Positions 47,068 to 56,297 are shown, numbered from the stretch's first letter. The stretch is DNA of 64,000 nt from an uncultured Erythrobacter sp. (GCF_947499705.1 NZ_CANMPJ010000001.1:1647501-1711500); one strand, 5' to 3'. Notes: generated by a model not told the origin, from the letters alone. Made by a program: numbers and translations.

Positions 47068-48474
47068 ATGTCCGACCAATCCTACGACTATGACGTCCTT
47101 GTTATCGGTGCCGGACCCGGCGGTTATGTCGCGGCCATCCGCGCAGCGCAGTTAGGCCTGAAGACCGCTTGCGTCGAAAGCCGGGAGACCCTCGGCGGGA
47201 CTTGCCTCAATGTCGGGTGCATCCCGTCCAAGGCGCTGCTGCACGCGTCGGAGCTGTTCGAAGAGGCCGAAGGAGGCCACTTTGCAACATGGGGCATCGA
47301 CGCCAAGGCGAGCTTCGACCTGTCCAAGATGATGGGCGAAAAGACCAAGGCGGTCGGCGAGCTGACCGGCGGGATCGAGTTCCTGTTCAAGAAGAACAAG
47401 GTCACCTGGCTCAAGGGCCACGCGGCATTTGAAGACGCTCACACGGTCAAGGTCGGCGATGCAACGCACACTGCAAAAGACATCGTCATCGCCACCGGCT
47501 CCAGCGTCACTCCCCTGCCCGGCGTCGAAGTCGACAATGCGGCCAAGCGGATCGTGGACAGCACCGGCGCGCTTGAACTGGAAGAAGTGCCAGAGCATCT
47601 CGTCGTGATCGGCGGCGGCGTGATCGGGCTGGAGCTTGGCAGTGTCTGGCGTCGTCTCGGTGCAAAGGTCACCGTGGTCGAATTTCTCGACCAGCTGCTG
47701 CCTGGAATGGATGCCGACGTCCGCAAGGAAGCGGGCAAGATCTTCAAAAAACAGGGCATGGACCTGAAGCTGGGTCACAAGGTCACCGGCGCATCCGTCA
47801 AGGGTAAGAAGGTCACGCTGACCGTTGAAAAATCAGCGGGCGGCGACGAGCAGACAATAGAAGCAAGCCATGTGCTGGTATCTATCGGCCGACGCCCCAA
47901 CACCGATGGTCTCGCGCTCGACAAGGTTGGTTTGCAGGTCAACAATCGCGGCCAGATCGAGATCGACCATGAGTTCCGTACCAAGGTCGAAAGCATATGG
48001 GCCATCGGCGATGTCGTCCCTGGCCCGATGCTGGCGCACAAGGCCGAAGATGAAGGGATTGCCTGCGCAGAAAACATCGCTGGCGAAACCGGAATCGTGA
48101 ACCACGATGTCATCCCCGGTGTGGTTTACACCATGCCTGAATTCGCGGACGTCGGATTGACCGAAGCCGAAGCGAAGGAAGCAGGTCATACGGTAAAGGT
48201 CGGAAAGTTCCCGATGATGGCAAACAGCCGTGCCAAGGCCAATCGCGACACAGATGGCTTTGTGAAAGTCGTCGCGGATGCAGAAACCGACCGCGTGCTC
48301 GGTGTCCACATCGTCGCAAGTCTGGCCGGGACAATGATCGCACAGGCCGCACAAGCCATGGAATTCGGAGCGACCTCCGAAGATATCGCCTACACCTGCC
48401 ATGCCCACCCGACCCACGCCGAAGCCCTCAAGGAAGCGGCGATGGCCGTGCAAGGCAAGCCGATCCATATGTGA
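47068..48474 (+). CDS. lpd: Dihydrolipoamide dehydrogenase, E3
   Basis: The 468-residue FAD disulfide oxidoreductase regenerates lipoamide on E2. VIGAGPGGYVAAIRAAQLGLK (residues 12-32) is the FAD loop, GGTCLNVGCIPSK has the redox pair Cys46/Cys51, GGGVIGLELGSVWRRLGAKVTVVE is the NAD loop, and TCHAHPTHAEALKEA holds the catalytic histidine. Length fits the family. It closes the TCA cluster; a weak hairpin follows. Confidence 0.97.
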   Translation: MSDQSYDYDVLVIGAGPGGYVAAIRAAQLGLKTACVESRETLGGTCLNVGCIPSKALLHASELFEEAEGGHFATWGIDAKASFDLSKMMGEKTKAVGELTGGIEFLFKKNKVTWLKGHAAFEDAHTVKVGDATHTAKDIVIATGSSVTPLPGVEVDNAAKRIVDSTGALELEEVPEHLVVIGGGVIGLELGSVWRRLGAKVTVVEFLDQLLPGMDADVRKEAGKIFKKQGMDLKLGHKVTGASVKGKKVTLTVEKSAGGDEQTIEASHVLVSIGRRPNTDGLALDKVGLQVNNRGQIEIDHEFRTKVESIWAIGDVVPGPMLAHKAEDEGIACAENIAGETGIVNHDVIPGVVYTMPEFADVGLTEAEAKEAGHTVKVGKFPMMANSRAKANRDTDGFVKVVADAETDRVLGVHIVASLAGTMIAQAAQAMEFGATSEDIAYTCHAHPTHAEALKEAAMAVQGKPIHM

Positions 48475-48485
48475 CGACAATGTGA

Positions 48486-48505
48486 GTCCCCATGCAGACG
48501 GGGAC
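48486..48505 (+). terminator. Weak hairpin after lpd
   Basis: GTCCCC pairs with GGGGAC over an eight-base loop, followed by CTCTCTCG rather than a T-run. It may end the TCA-cluster transcript, probably with help from Rho. Confidence 0.4.
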
Positions 48506-48571
48506 CTCTCTCGACTTGCATGAGACCCCCGCTTACTCGGGTGATCACTGGAGCGTCGGGAGGAGATCATC

Positions 48572-49552
48572 ATGGCCCGTTCAGTTGCTATTATCGGAGC
48601 GGGCCAGATAGGGTTTGCCGCAGCAGCGGCGTTTCTTTCCGATAGCTGGGACGTTCGAGTTTGCGCACGTTCACGCCCCGATTGGCTGCAAGCCGAAACA
48701 TTCTTTCAGCGTTATCTCCTAGGCGAGGATCCTGCTCCGGACGCCGACCTTGTGTTGGACACGATCGCCTTCGATGCGGAGGACATCGCTCGATATAGTC
48801 CAGATGCCGTGAGCCACCTGATCGCTGTCTCTTCGGCCAGCGTCTATTGCGATGCGCAGGGCCGCTCGCTTGATGAGGCTGCGACGAACGGCTTTCCGGA
48901 GTTCGATGGTCCACTATCGGAAACGCAAAATACAGTCGCACCCGGTCCCGAAACCTATTCAACGCGCAAGGTCCGGATGGAAAAAAAGGCGCGCGAGTTG
49001 TTCGGCGATTGCGCGACAATTCTGCGCCCTTGCGCAATCCATGGACCGCATAGCCGCCACCCGCGCGAATGGTGGTTTGTCAAAAGGATACTCGATGGAC
49101 GGCAGAGTATCCCTCTGGCGCATAATGGGAACAGCATGTTCCATACGACTTCAGCTGATACGATAGCCTCGTTCGCAGTCCACGTGGCCAACAACAAACT
49201 CGCGGGCGTGTTCAACGTCTGTGACGATTTCCCACCCACAGTTCTGCAGATTGGCGAAACCATCGCCCGGATACTGGAACGCGAAATCGAGTTCTTGCGG
49301 CTTGAAGGATCGCAGGGATTGATTGGCCGAACCCCTTGGTCAGTGCCACTGCCGTTTCTTGTTTCGGGCGAGCGGGCCGGTAGCACCGGCTTTGCCGACG
49401 CATTGCCATACGACGCCGAATCGGATGACGCGGTCCGATGGCTCGCCGACACTCCTCCAACCGACTGGCGCACCGCCTTCCCTCAGCTCGCCGCCTATCC
49501 GTGGGACCTGTTCGACTACGAAGCCGAAGATCGCTTTTTCGCCTCGCTGTGA
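48572..49552 (+). CDS. NAD-dependent epimerase/dehydratase-like protein
   Basis: A 326-residue extended-SDR protein. SVAIIGAGQIGFAAAAAFLSD (about residues 4-24) is the nucleotide loop, LIAVSSASVYCDAQGRSLDEA contains the serine region, and TYSTRKVRMEKKARELFG holds the Tyr-x-x-x-Lys pair. The loop GAGQIG is GxGxxG, nearer to classical dehydrogenases than to GxxGxxG epimerases. The substrate is likely a nucleotide sugar or related compound; none is indicated by neighbours. GGGAGGAGATCATC before the ATG is a good ribosome-binding site. Confidence 0.82.
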   Translation: MARSVAIIGAGQIGFAAAAAFLSDSWDVRVCARSRPDWLQAETFFQRYLLGEDPAPDADLVLDTIAFDAEDIARYSPDAVSHLIAVSSASVYCDAQGRSLDEAATNGFPEFDGPLSETQNTVAPGPETYSTRKVRMEKKARELFGDCATILRPCAIHGPHSRHPREWWFVKRILDGRQSIPLAHNGNSMFHTTSADTIASFAVHVANNKLAGVFNVCDDFPPTVLQIGETIARILEREIEFLRLEGSQGLIGRTPWSVPLPFLVSGERAGSTGFADALPYDAESDDAVRWLADTPPTDWRTAFPQLAAYPWDLFDYEAEDRFFASL

Positions 49553-49634
49553 TCTCCCTAGCATTGCGGCTTGCAGCGCCGGGCGCATCCTGTATGTGTG
49601 TTATTCGAACAATACACCTAGGTGGAGACCCCGC

Positions 49635-51002
49635 ATGAAATTCACTCGCCGCGCAGCACTTCTACTATCACCTGCTCTCGCCGCGTTCGCCGCCCTGCCC
49701 GCGACCGCGCAAGACGCAGAACGCATGGTCGAAGTGGTCGAGGAAGAAGTCGAAGCGGGAGCCTTCATGGGTGCGGTGCTTGTCGCGAAAGACGGGACTG
49801 TTCTGGTCGATCAGGCGTGGGGATCGGCCAACCTTGAATTGAGCGTCGACAACTCATCGCTCACCAAGTTTCGCATCGGGTCGGTCACCAAGCAGTTTAC
49901 CGCCGCTTCGATCTTGCTGTTGCAGGAACAAGGCAAATTGACACTCGACGATCCGATCTCGCAACACATGGAGGGCACTCCGGAGGCATGGAGCGGGATT
50001 ACACTGCGGCACCTTCTGCATCACACGGCGGGACTGCCAAATGTCACTTCGCTGGATGGGTTTGGCAGGCTCAAATATCTGCCGACCACCCAAGATGAGT
50101 TGATCGCAACCTTCTCCGAACTCCCGCTTGAATTTGAGCCGGGCAGCGACTGGAAATACTCCAACTCGGGCTATGTCCTGCTTTCACGAGTGGTCGAAAC
50201 CGCCAGCGGCAAAAGCTATTCGGACTTTCTCAGCGCAAACCTGCTCGACCCGCTCGGCATGAAAGAGACCGGGCTCGATCGTAGTTCCACGATCCTGCCC
50301 AAGCGCGCCTCAGGCTATTCGCCGTCGAGCGAAGGCGTCGTCAACGCCGACTATGTCGACATGGGTATCCCGACCGGCGCGGGCGCGATGTACTCGACCA
50401 CGGGGGACCTCCTCAAATGGCAGCGCGGGCTGTTTGGAGGGCAAGTCCTGTCGGCTGAGAGCCTTGCCGAATACACCACCCCCTCCCCGCTCGAAGCGAT
50501 CGGCGATGATAAATACGCGCTCGGTGTGATCGTTGAGGATGACGAAGACGGCAAAGCCTATTGGCATGGCGGCGGGATCGAAGGTTTCAATGCGTGGCTT
50601 GGCTATGATCCGGACAACAAGGCGACCGTGGTCGTGCTAGCGAACCTCAATGGCGGAACGGCATCAAAGCTCGGCGGTCAATTGATGCAGCTTGCCAGAG
50701 GCGCGGAGATCACCTTGCCCGACGAACGCGTCGCAACCGAATTGGCTCCGGCAGACTTCGCCCAATACGAAGGCGTCTATGCCGTCGCTCCCACGTTCAA
50801 GATCACGGTCTTTCAAGACGACGGCAAGTTGATGGCACAAGCGACGGGTCAGGACGCGTTCCAGATCTTCGCCGAGGGACCCGATCGGTTCTTCCTGAAG
50901 GTCGTCGACGCGCAGGTTCGTTTTGAACGCGGGGAAGACGGCACAGTCAAATCCCTCACTCTGTTTCAGGGCGGTCAGGAATTGCCTGCTCCCAAGGAGT
51001 AG
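49635..51002 (+). CDS. Exported serine hydrolase, beta-lactamase class C-like
   Basis: A 455-residue protein with a signal peptide (residues 1-25, ending ATAQ). The active site has Ser83-x-x-Lys86 (SVTK) and Tyr175-x-Asn177 (YSN), and WHGGGIEGF stands where the third motif (HxG) is expected. Such proteins include D-aminopeptidases, esterases and penicillin-binding-like hydrolases as well as AmpC. A C-terminal domain of about 100 residues (AQYEGVYAVAPTFKITVFQDDGKLMAQ) is of the DUF3471 type. GGTGGAGACC precedes the ATG. Confidence 0.9.
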   Translation: MKFTRRAALLLSPALAAFAALPATAQDAERMVEVVEEEVEAGAFMGAVLVAKDGTVLVDQAWGSANLELSVDNSSLTKFRIGSVTKQFTAASILLLQEQGKLTLDDPISQHMEGTPEAWSGITLRHLLHHTAGLPNVTSLDGFGRLKYLPTTQDELIATFSELPLEFEPGSDWKYSNSGYVLLSRVVETASGKSYSDFLSANLLDPLGMKETGLDRSSTILPKRASGYSPSSEGVVNADYVDMGIPTGAGAMYSTTGDLLKWQRGLFGGQVLSAESLAEYTTPSPLEAIGDDKYALGVIVEDDEDGKAYWHGGGIEGFNAWLGYDPDNKATVVVLANLNGGTASKLGGQLMQLARGAEITLPDERVATELAPADFAQYEGVYAVAPTFKITVFQDDGKLMAQATGQDAFQIFAEGPDRFFLKVVDAQVRFERGEDGTVKSLTLFQGGQELPAPKE

Positions 51003-51079
51003 TGCGCGAAATTTGACCGCCGGATTGCCCCGCCCCGTGACCTCGCATAGGACACGGGGATTGAGGGGAGCGCTGGCGC

Positions 51080-52438
51080 ATGGCTTACAAGCAATTGACC
51101 GATAAACCCGGCGCGCTGGAGACCGCCGCCGCAATCCGCGCGGGCGAGATAAGCGTGGTCGAAGCGGTCGATGCGGCGATTGTTCGGATCGAGCATCTCG
51201 ACGCTGATATCGACGCGCTGGCCGTGCCGGACTTCGAACGCGCCTTCGATGCGGCTAAAGCGCTGGATGCAGCTGGTCCTCGCGATGATCAGCCGCTGTT
51301 CGGCGTGCCGATGACGATCAAGGAAAGCTTCGACATCGAGGGGCTGCAATCGTGCTGGGGGCATGAGCGGCTGACCGATTACATCGCCCCGCGCGATGCC
51401 GATCTGGTGCGGCGGTTGAAAGCTGCCGGTGCGATCATTGTCGGCAAGACCAATGTTCCGATCGATCTGAGCGACTGGCAAAGCTTTAACGCGGTGTATG
51501 GTCGCACCCGCAACCCGCACAATCTGGAACGCTCACCCGGCGGTTCCTCCGGCGGAAGTTCTGCTGCGGTCGCCAGCGGGATGGTGGCCTGTGACTATGG
51601 AACCGACATCGGCGGATCAGTGCGCGTGCCAGCGCATTTCTGCGGCGTCTGGGGGCACAAGACCAGCTGGGGCCTCGTAAGCAAGCAAGGCCACGACCAT
51701 CCGCAAATGGCGCGGCGCAAGGGCTTCGTCACAGCGCATGATGGAGCTCTGTCGATTGCGGGGCCGCTGGCGCGGAATGCGGCCGATCTGGCTGTCCTAA
51801 CCGAGATTGGCGCGACCATTCCGCTGCCTCGCAATCCAAAACCTCTGGCCGAATGCCGCCTGCTGGCCATTACCGAGCATCCAGATAGCGTACTGGACGT
51901 CGGTGTTTCCGAGCCGACAATCGCTGCACTCGCTGCTTTGGAAGCGGCAGGTGTTGCCCTCGAATACGACACCGATCTGATGCCCAATCTCGCGCGGCAG
52001 CAGGCCGATTATCTGCGGATGCTCAACACGGCGATGGCTCGCGGAGCGCCTGCACCCGATGGCAAGCGCGCCACTGCGACAGACTGGTTCGATCTGCTCG
52101 ATGCGCAGGCCGTCAGCGAGTTTGAATGGGCGCGGCTGTTTGAACGATACGACTTCATTCTCGCCCCGCCCGCGCCCGTTCTCGCAGTCCCGCATCTCGA
52201 TGACGCGGTTTTCAACTCGACTTTGCGTATCAACGGCGAAGACGTGCCTGCTGGCGGCGGCCTTGCGTGGTCCGGCCTCGCAACCTTCCCCAATCTGCCA
52301 TCGACTGTGCTCCCGATTGGCGATGGGACGACCGAGGGCGTCACTCTGCCCTGCGGCATGCAGGTCATCGGACCGCGCTGGGCTGACCTCGATTGCATCC
52401 ATGCCGCAGAAGAGATCGGGAAAATCTTGCACGGCTGA
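51080..52438 (+). CDS. Amidase-signature family enzyme
   Basis: A 452-residue amidase with the Ser-cisSer-Lys triad: Lys81 in MTIKESFD, Ser156 in GGSSGGSSAAVASG, and nucleophile Ser180 in GTDIGGSVRVPA. It hydrolyses an amide of unknown kind in the cytoplasm. The glutaminyl-tRNA amidotransferase GatA belongs to the same family, but the rest of the sequence (DHPQMARRKGF and the C-terminus) is more like free amidases. GAGGGGAGCGCTGGCGC precedes the ATG. The PepSY gene begins 24 bases downstream. Confidence 0.9.
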   Translation: MAYKQLTDKPGALETAAAIRAGEISVVEAVDAAIVRIEHLDADIDALAVPDFERAFDAAKALDAAGPRDDQPLFGVPMTIKESFDIEGLQSCWGHERLTDYIAPRDADLVRRLKAAGAIIVGKTNVPIDLSDWQSFNAVYGRTRNPHNLERSPGGSSGGSSAAVASGMVACDYGTDIGGSVRVPAHFCGVWGHKTSWGLVSKQGHDHPQMARRKGFVTAHDGALSIAGPLARNAADLAVLTEIGATIPLPRNPKPLAECRLLAITEHPDSVLDVGVSEPTIAALAALEAAGVALEYDTDLMPNLARQQADYLRMLNTAMARGAPAPDGKRATATDWFDLLDAQAVSEFEWARLFERYDFILAPPAPVLAVPHLDDAVFNSTLRINGEDVPAGGGLAWSGLATFPNLPSTVLPIGDGTTEGVTLPCGMQVIGPRWADLDCIHAAEEIGKILHG

Positions 52439-52461
52439 TCAGCGTGTCCCATGGGCGGGCC

Positions 52462-53163
52462 ATGGCAGCAAAACCGCTCATGCAGCACCTCGCAAAGTGG
52501 CACATCTGGCTTGGCTGGCTGGTTGGCGTGCCAATCGTGATGTGGACTGCGACCGGCCTGTTCATGGTCGCCAAGCCTATTCAGGAGGTGCGCGGTGAGC
52601 ATTTGCGTGTCGTTTCGGAAGCGCAGCCGCTGATTTTGCCCGACAGCGATATCGCCAGTGCTGACGCGCAGCTGAAAGAGATGCGCGTAAAAATGCAGGA
52701 TGGCCGCGCCGTGGCGATCCTGACGACGCTCGATGGCGTAACCAGCCGTGTGGATATGGCCAGCGGCGAACCCATCGCGCCCATCGATGCAGAGCGCGCA
52801 CGCGCAATTGCAGCGGCACGGATCGTCGGCGGCGAGAACGTCCGCGCTGTGACATTCTTCGAGGCCAGAGATGTGCCCTTTGAATTCCGCCGCCCGATGG
52901 CCGTGTGGCAGGTCGCGCTGGACGATGGCACGCATGTCTATATCGGGCGCGACACCGGCGAAATCGAAGCGGTGCGCACCTCCTGGTGGCGCTGGTTCGA
53001 TTTCATGTGGGGGCTGCACATCATGGACCTGAGTGAGCGTGAGGACACGAGCCATCCGATCCTGATTGCCTTTGCTGCCCTGTCGCTCACCGGCGCGCTG
53101 TTCGGCTGCATCCTGATGTTCCGCCGCCGCAAGACGCGGGCCGCAACAGAGACCACCGTCTGA
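52462..53163 (+). CDS. PepSY domain membrane protein
   Basis: A 233-residue protein with an N-terminal membrane span (LAKWHIWLGWLVGVPIVMWTATGLFMV, about residues 9-35), a periplasmic PepSY-like part (ARIVGGENVRAVTFFEAR, YIGRDTGEIEAVRTSWWRWFDFMWGLHIMDL), and a second span with a basic tail (about 200-222). This is the layout of PepSY_TM proteins that often accompany iron-uptake genes. Two tryptophan/histidine regions could bind haem. The start at 52462 is preferred over a GTG at 52444. TGATG links it to the next gene. Confidence 0.83.
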   Translation: MAAKPLMQHLAKWHIWLGWLVGVPIVMWTATGLFMVAKPIQEVRGEHLRVVSEAQPLILPDSDIASADAQLKEMRVKMQDGRAVAILTTLDGVTSRVDMASGEPIAPIDAERARAIAAARIVGGENVRAVTFFEARDVPFEFRRPMAVWQVALDDGTHVYIGRDTGEIEAVRTSWWRWFDFMWGLHIMDLSEREDTSHPILIAFAALSLTGALFGCILMFRRRKTRAATETTV

Positions 53164-53858
53164 TGAACGAGGAAATCCTCACCCCGATTCTCGATGTCCT
53201 CGACATCGCTGGGATAGCCATCTTCGCGCTATCCGGCGCTGTGATCGCTGCGCGCGAGCAGCAAACTTTCGTGACGATGGGTTTCTTCGCGCTCGTCACG
53301 GGAGTCGGAGGCGGAACAGTGCGCGATCTCCTGATCGGTGCTCCGGTGTTCTGGATCACCGATGCGTGGGTTGCGGCGGTGTGCTTGGGCTGCGCCTTGA
53401 TTGCGTGGTTCACGCCCGTCCGGCTTTGGCAGGGTAAGCTGTTCGACCTCGCTGACGGCGTTGGTCTGGCGGCTTATGCCGTGCTCGGCAGCGCGAAGGC
53501 GATGGCGTACGGAGTGCCGCCTGTTCCTGCGGTGTTGATGGGTATCATCACCGGCTGCGTCGGCGGGATCATCCGCGACGTAGTGGCCGGACGCCCGTCG
53601 ATCATCATGCAGCCTGAGCTTTATGTGACTGCCGCAGCTCTGAGCTCCGCTTTCACGGTAATCGGGATGTTGCTCGCGCCTGTGCTGATGCTGCCGAATT
53701 TCGCCATCTGGATCGGTGCCTTCACAGCAGGCTTCGCCTTGCGTGCGGCCGCGATCCAGTGGGAGCTTGGTCTGCCGAGCTATCGCGGCCCTAAAAAGGA
53801 AGACGGGGCCGATCCCGTTTCCGGAACCGACCCCGCATCTCCCTCAACTCGCGATTAG
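53163..53858 (+). CDS. UPF0126 / TRIC-family membrane protein
   Basis: A 231-residue integral membrane protein of the UPF0126 (YadS/YicG) family with about six to seven spans. VLDIAGIAIFALSGAVIAAREQQTFVTMGFFALVTGVGGGTVRDLLIGA repeats as YAVLGSAKAMAYGVPPVPAVLMGIITGCVGGIIRDVVAGR, the two-fold internal repeat with the GGG(x)4D and GG(x)4D motifs. Members act as cation channels (TRIC-like) or, in some bacteria, in glycine transport. It overlaps the PepSY stop by one base. Confidence 0.9.
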   Translation: MNEEILTPILDVLDIAGIAIFALSGAVIAAREQQTFVTMGFFALVTGVGGGTVRDLLIGAPVFWITDAWVAAVCLGCALIAWFTPVRLWQGKLFDLADGVGLAAYAVLGSAKAMAYGVPPVPAVLMGIITGCVGGIIRDVVAGRPSIIMQPELYVTAAALSSAFTVIGMLLAPVLMLPNFAIWIGAFTAGFALRAAAIQWELGLPSYRGPKKEDGADPVSGTDPASPSTRD

Positions 53859-54751
53859 TTCGGCAGGTCCGCGTCGACCTGTGCGAGTGTTTCAGGATAT
53901 TCCTCACCTGGCACAGGTCCGCCGGGATAGGCGGGCGCACGCTCGGCGGAGAGCGCTACAAGCGGTTCCGCCGGACGTTCTTCAAAGCGCTCGGTCTCCG
54001 TGTTTGCGTCGGGACGCGGCTCAGGCTGCGCTGACACAGATCCGCGCGCGGCCAGATAGGTGCGATCATCGAGCTGTCCCTCGGCTCGGTCTGCACCTTC
54101 GAAGCGTTCGCTGGTGAAGTCACGGTCACCAGCGTCGCCGCTAGCTGCAAAGCCGCTGTAGTCGATGTCGGCGATCCGCCCGTCATTGCCAATCCTGCAA
54201 GCAAAGCCTGATCCGTTGAACAGAGCGCCGGTCACAAGCCAGCCTTCGCCGTTGCGATCTACGCTGTCGACGCTGTCGACACGAACGTCCCGCTCGATGC
54301 GATCGACACACTGCGAAACGGCATTCTCGAGGCCCGAAGCCCCGGTGCTACGCCGCGTGTTGCGGCGATCATCGCGGCGGTCATCACGCCGCTCATAATC
54401 ACGATCACGATCGACGATGACAACATCGCGCTCACGGCGGCGATTGTTGTTGGCTGCGCTGGCCACGGCTGCAATCCCGCCCAGGATCAGTACCCCGGCA
54501 AGAATGTCGCCTCCGCGAACGCCTCGGCGATGCCGGCGCCAGCCTCTGCCTCGGCGCCATCCGCGACGCCATTCGGAGATGTCGGTATCGCCGTTATAGG
54601 TGCTGTTGTTGAACTGCACGAAGGCCGCGCTGCCTTCGGTCGGCTGAATGATCAGACCCGATGGCATGTCGGCGGCGAATGCTGGCGTGGTTGCCATGGA
54701 AGCGGCAGCGACCAGCCCCATGGCCGCTCCGAAACGAGATTGAAGAGCCAT
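53855..54751 (-). CDS. Exported Asp/Arg-rich protein, paralogue group member 1
   Basis: A 298-residue protein with a signal peptide (residues 1-27, ending FAAD), a basic region (WRRGWRRGRGWRRHRRGVRGGD), a hydrophobic glycine-rich segment GGDILAGVLILGGIAAVASAANNNRRRER (about 80-105), a Asp/Arg-repeat stretch, and a domain with CVDRIERDVRVDSVDSVDRNGEGWLVTGAL and FACRIGNDGRIADIDY that parallels the paralogues at 54996 and 56298. A Pro/Glu-rich tail follows. The start is fixed by AACAGGAGGGAGCAT before the ATG. It converges on the UPF0126 gene with a four-base overlap. Function unknown. Confidence 0.75.
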   Translation of the reverse strand: MALQSRFGAAMGLVAAASMATTPAFAADMPSGLIIQPTEGSAAFVQFNNSTYNGDTDISEWRRGWRRGRGWRRHRRGVRGGDILAGVLILGGIAAVASAANNNRRRERDVVIVDRDRDYERRDDRRDDRRNTRRSTGASGLENAVSQCVDRIERDVRVDSVDSVDRNGEGWLVTGALFNGSGFACRIGNDGRIADIDYSGFAASGDAGDRDFTSERFEGADRAEGQLDDRTYLAARGSVSAQPEPRPDANTETERFEERPAEPLVALSAERAPAYPGGPVPGEEYPETLAQVDADLPN

Positions 54752-54955
54752 ATGCTCCCTCCTGTTTGGTACGAGCGGCCACCAATCGCTCAAGTGTGTG
54801 TACACGCTTAGGCGGCCCAGGCTTACACTTGCCTGAACCGCCTAATGTGTTGGGAGTTTGGAAGACCCTTGGAGGCTGCGCGGCTTAGCGCTCAGGAGGA
54901 AAACCCCCAAGGGTCAGCTGGTGCAGGCTTTCTACCTGTGGTCGCGCGCCTTGTT

Positions 54956-54980
54956 CGAAAAACCGGTTTCCACTTTTTCG
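54956..54980. repeat. CGAAAAA / TTTTTCG inverted repeat with CCGGTTTCCAC core
   Basis: CGAAAAA and TTTTTCG frame the core CCGGTTTCCAC. As far as I recall, this motif is scattered in many alphaproteobacterial intergenic regions. Here it lies between two leftward genes, downstream of the gene ending at 54996. A second inverted repeat, ACCCTTGG / CCAAGGGT (54865-54914), is nearby. Confidence 0.5.
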
Positions 54981-54995
54981 AGTCACGCTCAGGAT

Positions 54996-55529
54996 TCAGA
55001 GCCCGCGAAGGTTGCGAAATTCGACCTGCGGACGGCCCCGGCCATCGAACCAGCAGGTGAAGCGACCGCGATCGAAGTCACGCCCACGGTATCCGCGGTT
55101 GCCCTCAACCTGGATCCGGCCCTTGACGCGGAAACCGTAGCGGGTCCGGTCAACATCGCGGATCTGCGTCACGTCGGCGTAGCGATAGCCTCCGAAGCGG
55201 CGCGCTTGACGCTCTGCCACGCGAACACAGCGTTCGACGGCGCGGCGGCTGTTAGTGCGGCCATTGTGGTATCCATGTCGGTTGCCGCGATAGCGATCGC
55301 CCCGGTAGCGGTCACCGCGATAACGGTCGCGTTTGTCGCCATCGAAGGCTCCGGCAAGAGCGGCAATGCCGCCGATAATCACAGCCCCGGCGATCACATC
55401 GCCAGCGTCGATGCGGTCCTTGCCGCGATAATTGTCTGCCATTGCGGGGGTGGCGGTCGCCAGGGCCATCGCGCCAGCCGCGACAGTCCCGAGCGTCCCT
55501 TTGGCGAGAGTCTTTTTCAGCTTCGTCAT
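54996..55529 (-). CDS. Exported Arg/Tyr/Gly-rich protein, paralogue group member 2
   Basis: A 177-residue protein starting MTKLKKTLAKGTLGTVA, a signal peptide of about 32 residues (ending PAMA). A hydrophobic segment AGDVIAGAVIIGGIAALAGAF follows, then RGDRYRGDRYRGNRHGY repeats and a domain AVERCVRVAERQARRFGGYRYADVTQIRDVDRTRYGFRVKGRI...GRFTCWFDGRGRPQVEFRNL with two cysteines. The N-terminus is almost identical to that of the gene at 56298, so one is a recent copy of the other. The ATG at 55529 is chosen since both genes share it; ATGs 12 codons upstream exist. Confidence 0.8.
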   Translation of the reverse strand: MTKLKKTLAKGTLGTVAAGAMALATATPAMADNYRGKDRIDAGDVIAGAVIIGGIAALAGAFDGDKRDRYRGDRYRGDRYRGNRHGYHNGRTNSRRAVERCVRVAERQARRFGGYRYADVTQIRDVDRTRYGFRVKGRIQVEGNRGYRGRDFDRGRFTCWFDGRGRPQVEFRNLRGL

Positions 55530-55633
55530 TGGTATCATCCTCGGGTTTCCAGTGGGCGGAACCATTTCCGTTCACTGTGAAGCCCTTTTAGATGAATGAT
55601 TCTGAGTTGATTCTGAGCGGAACATGCAGTCAA

Positions 55634-55663
55634 TGTTCAGATAGAAGGCTTTCTAGATGAACA
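55634..55663. repeat. Inverted repeat A, TGTTCA ... TGAACA
   Basis: This 30-base element matches repeat B at 56785-56814 in 24 of 30 positions, including TGTTCAG, AAGGCT and ATGAACA. Both lie upstream of a gene beginning MTKLKK. It appears to have been copied with that gene and its promoter region. Confidence 0.65.
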
Positions 55664-56273
55664 GATGTATCACGCCACGTTGCGTAACGCTCGTGAACAT
55701 CTCCCGATCTTGGGTTGAAATGGACCTAGGAGATAGCAGGGGAGGAAAATGAATCGCACCATCATCCAGTCGAGGCAATGGCGCCAAGAACGCCGCCTCG
55801 CCAGAGCCGAGGAAACCCGGCAGTTGGGCAAGGTCCGTTTCGGCTGGTCCCGGTTCCTGCGCGATAGGTGCGAGTCGGCATCCGCGCAGGAAGGACGCTT
55901 TAGCGCAACGCGGTTGCATGTCTTCAGCCCAGTCCACCTCGACATGGCTGATCGGTCCAAGCTTTGATCGCACAATCCGATGTTCCAGGGTCCGCACAAT
56001 TGGATCGATCTTGGAATAGACGCCGCTGAATTCCCATTCCATCACGCTGGAGACCGGCCGGTTGGTCCCCGTTCGCTCTGCATTGGCGATCGCTCCACAG
56101 AGAAAAAGCGCCTTGTACCCAGCGGCCAGCGCGCGATCGTATCGCGCGTCAAGCCGTTCCTGTCCGGATTGGGCGGCGGCGGGTGAAGTGAGAGCGTGCA
56201 CCGCGGTCGAAGCGGCGGCAAGAATGGGTTTGTGCAAGGCGCCTGAGACTAGCTTGAGCCGCAACGCTGGCAA
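55653..56273 (-). pseudogene. Truncated copy of the serine hydrolase at 57908
   Basis: The first part, AQSGQERLDARYDRALAAGYKALFLCGAIANAERTG...HVEVDWAEDMQ, matches the N-terminal part (residues about 21-106) of the intact protein at 57908-59323 (AQSAQERLDARYDRALAAGYKALMLCSAISIAERNG...HVAVAWAEDMP). After EDM the likeness stops, apparently through a frameshift, and the remaining 80 or so residues are unrelated and low in structure. The catalytic part with Ser-x-x-Lys is missing. The remaining frame is still 206 codons long, so a short secreted product cannot be excluded. Confidence 0.75.
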
Positions 56274-56297
56274 GCACGCAGTTGCTGTTTTGATCGC

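Noticed and set aside
49323-49634. N-terminal extension of the serine hydrolase at 49635
   Set aside because: It reads the epimerase-like gene in another frame; the signal peptide and ribosome-binding site set the start at 49635.
54858-55580. Rightward open frame of 240 codons over the MTKLKK gene
   Set aside because: It mirrors the reverse-strand gene with the shared signal peptide; its own sequence is valine/alanine-rich shadow with no start signal.
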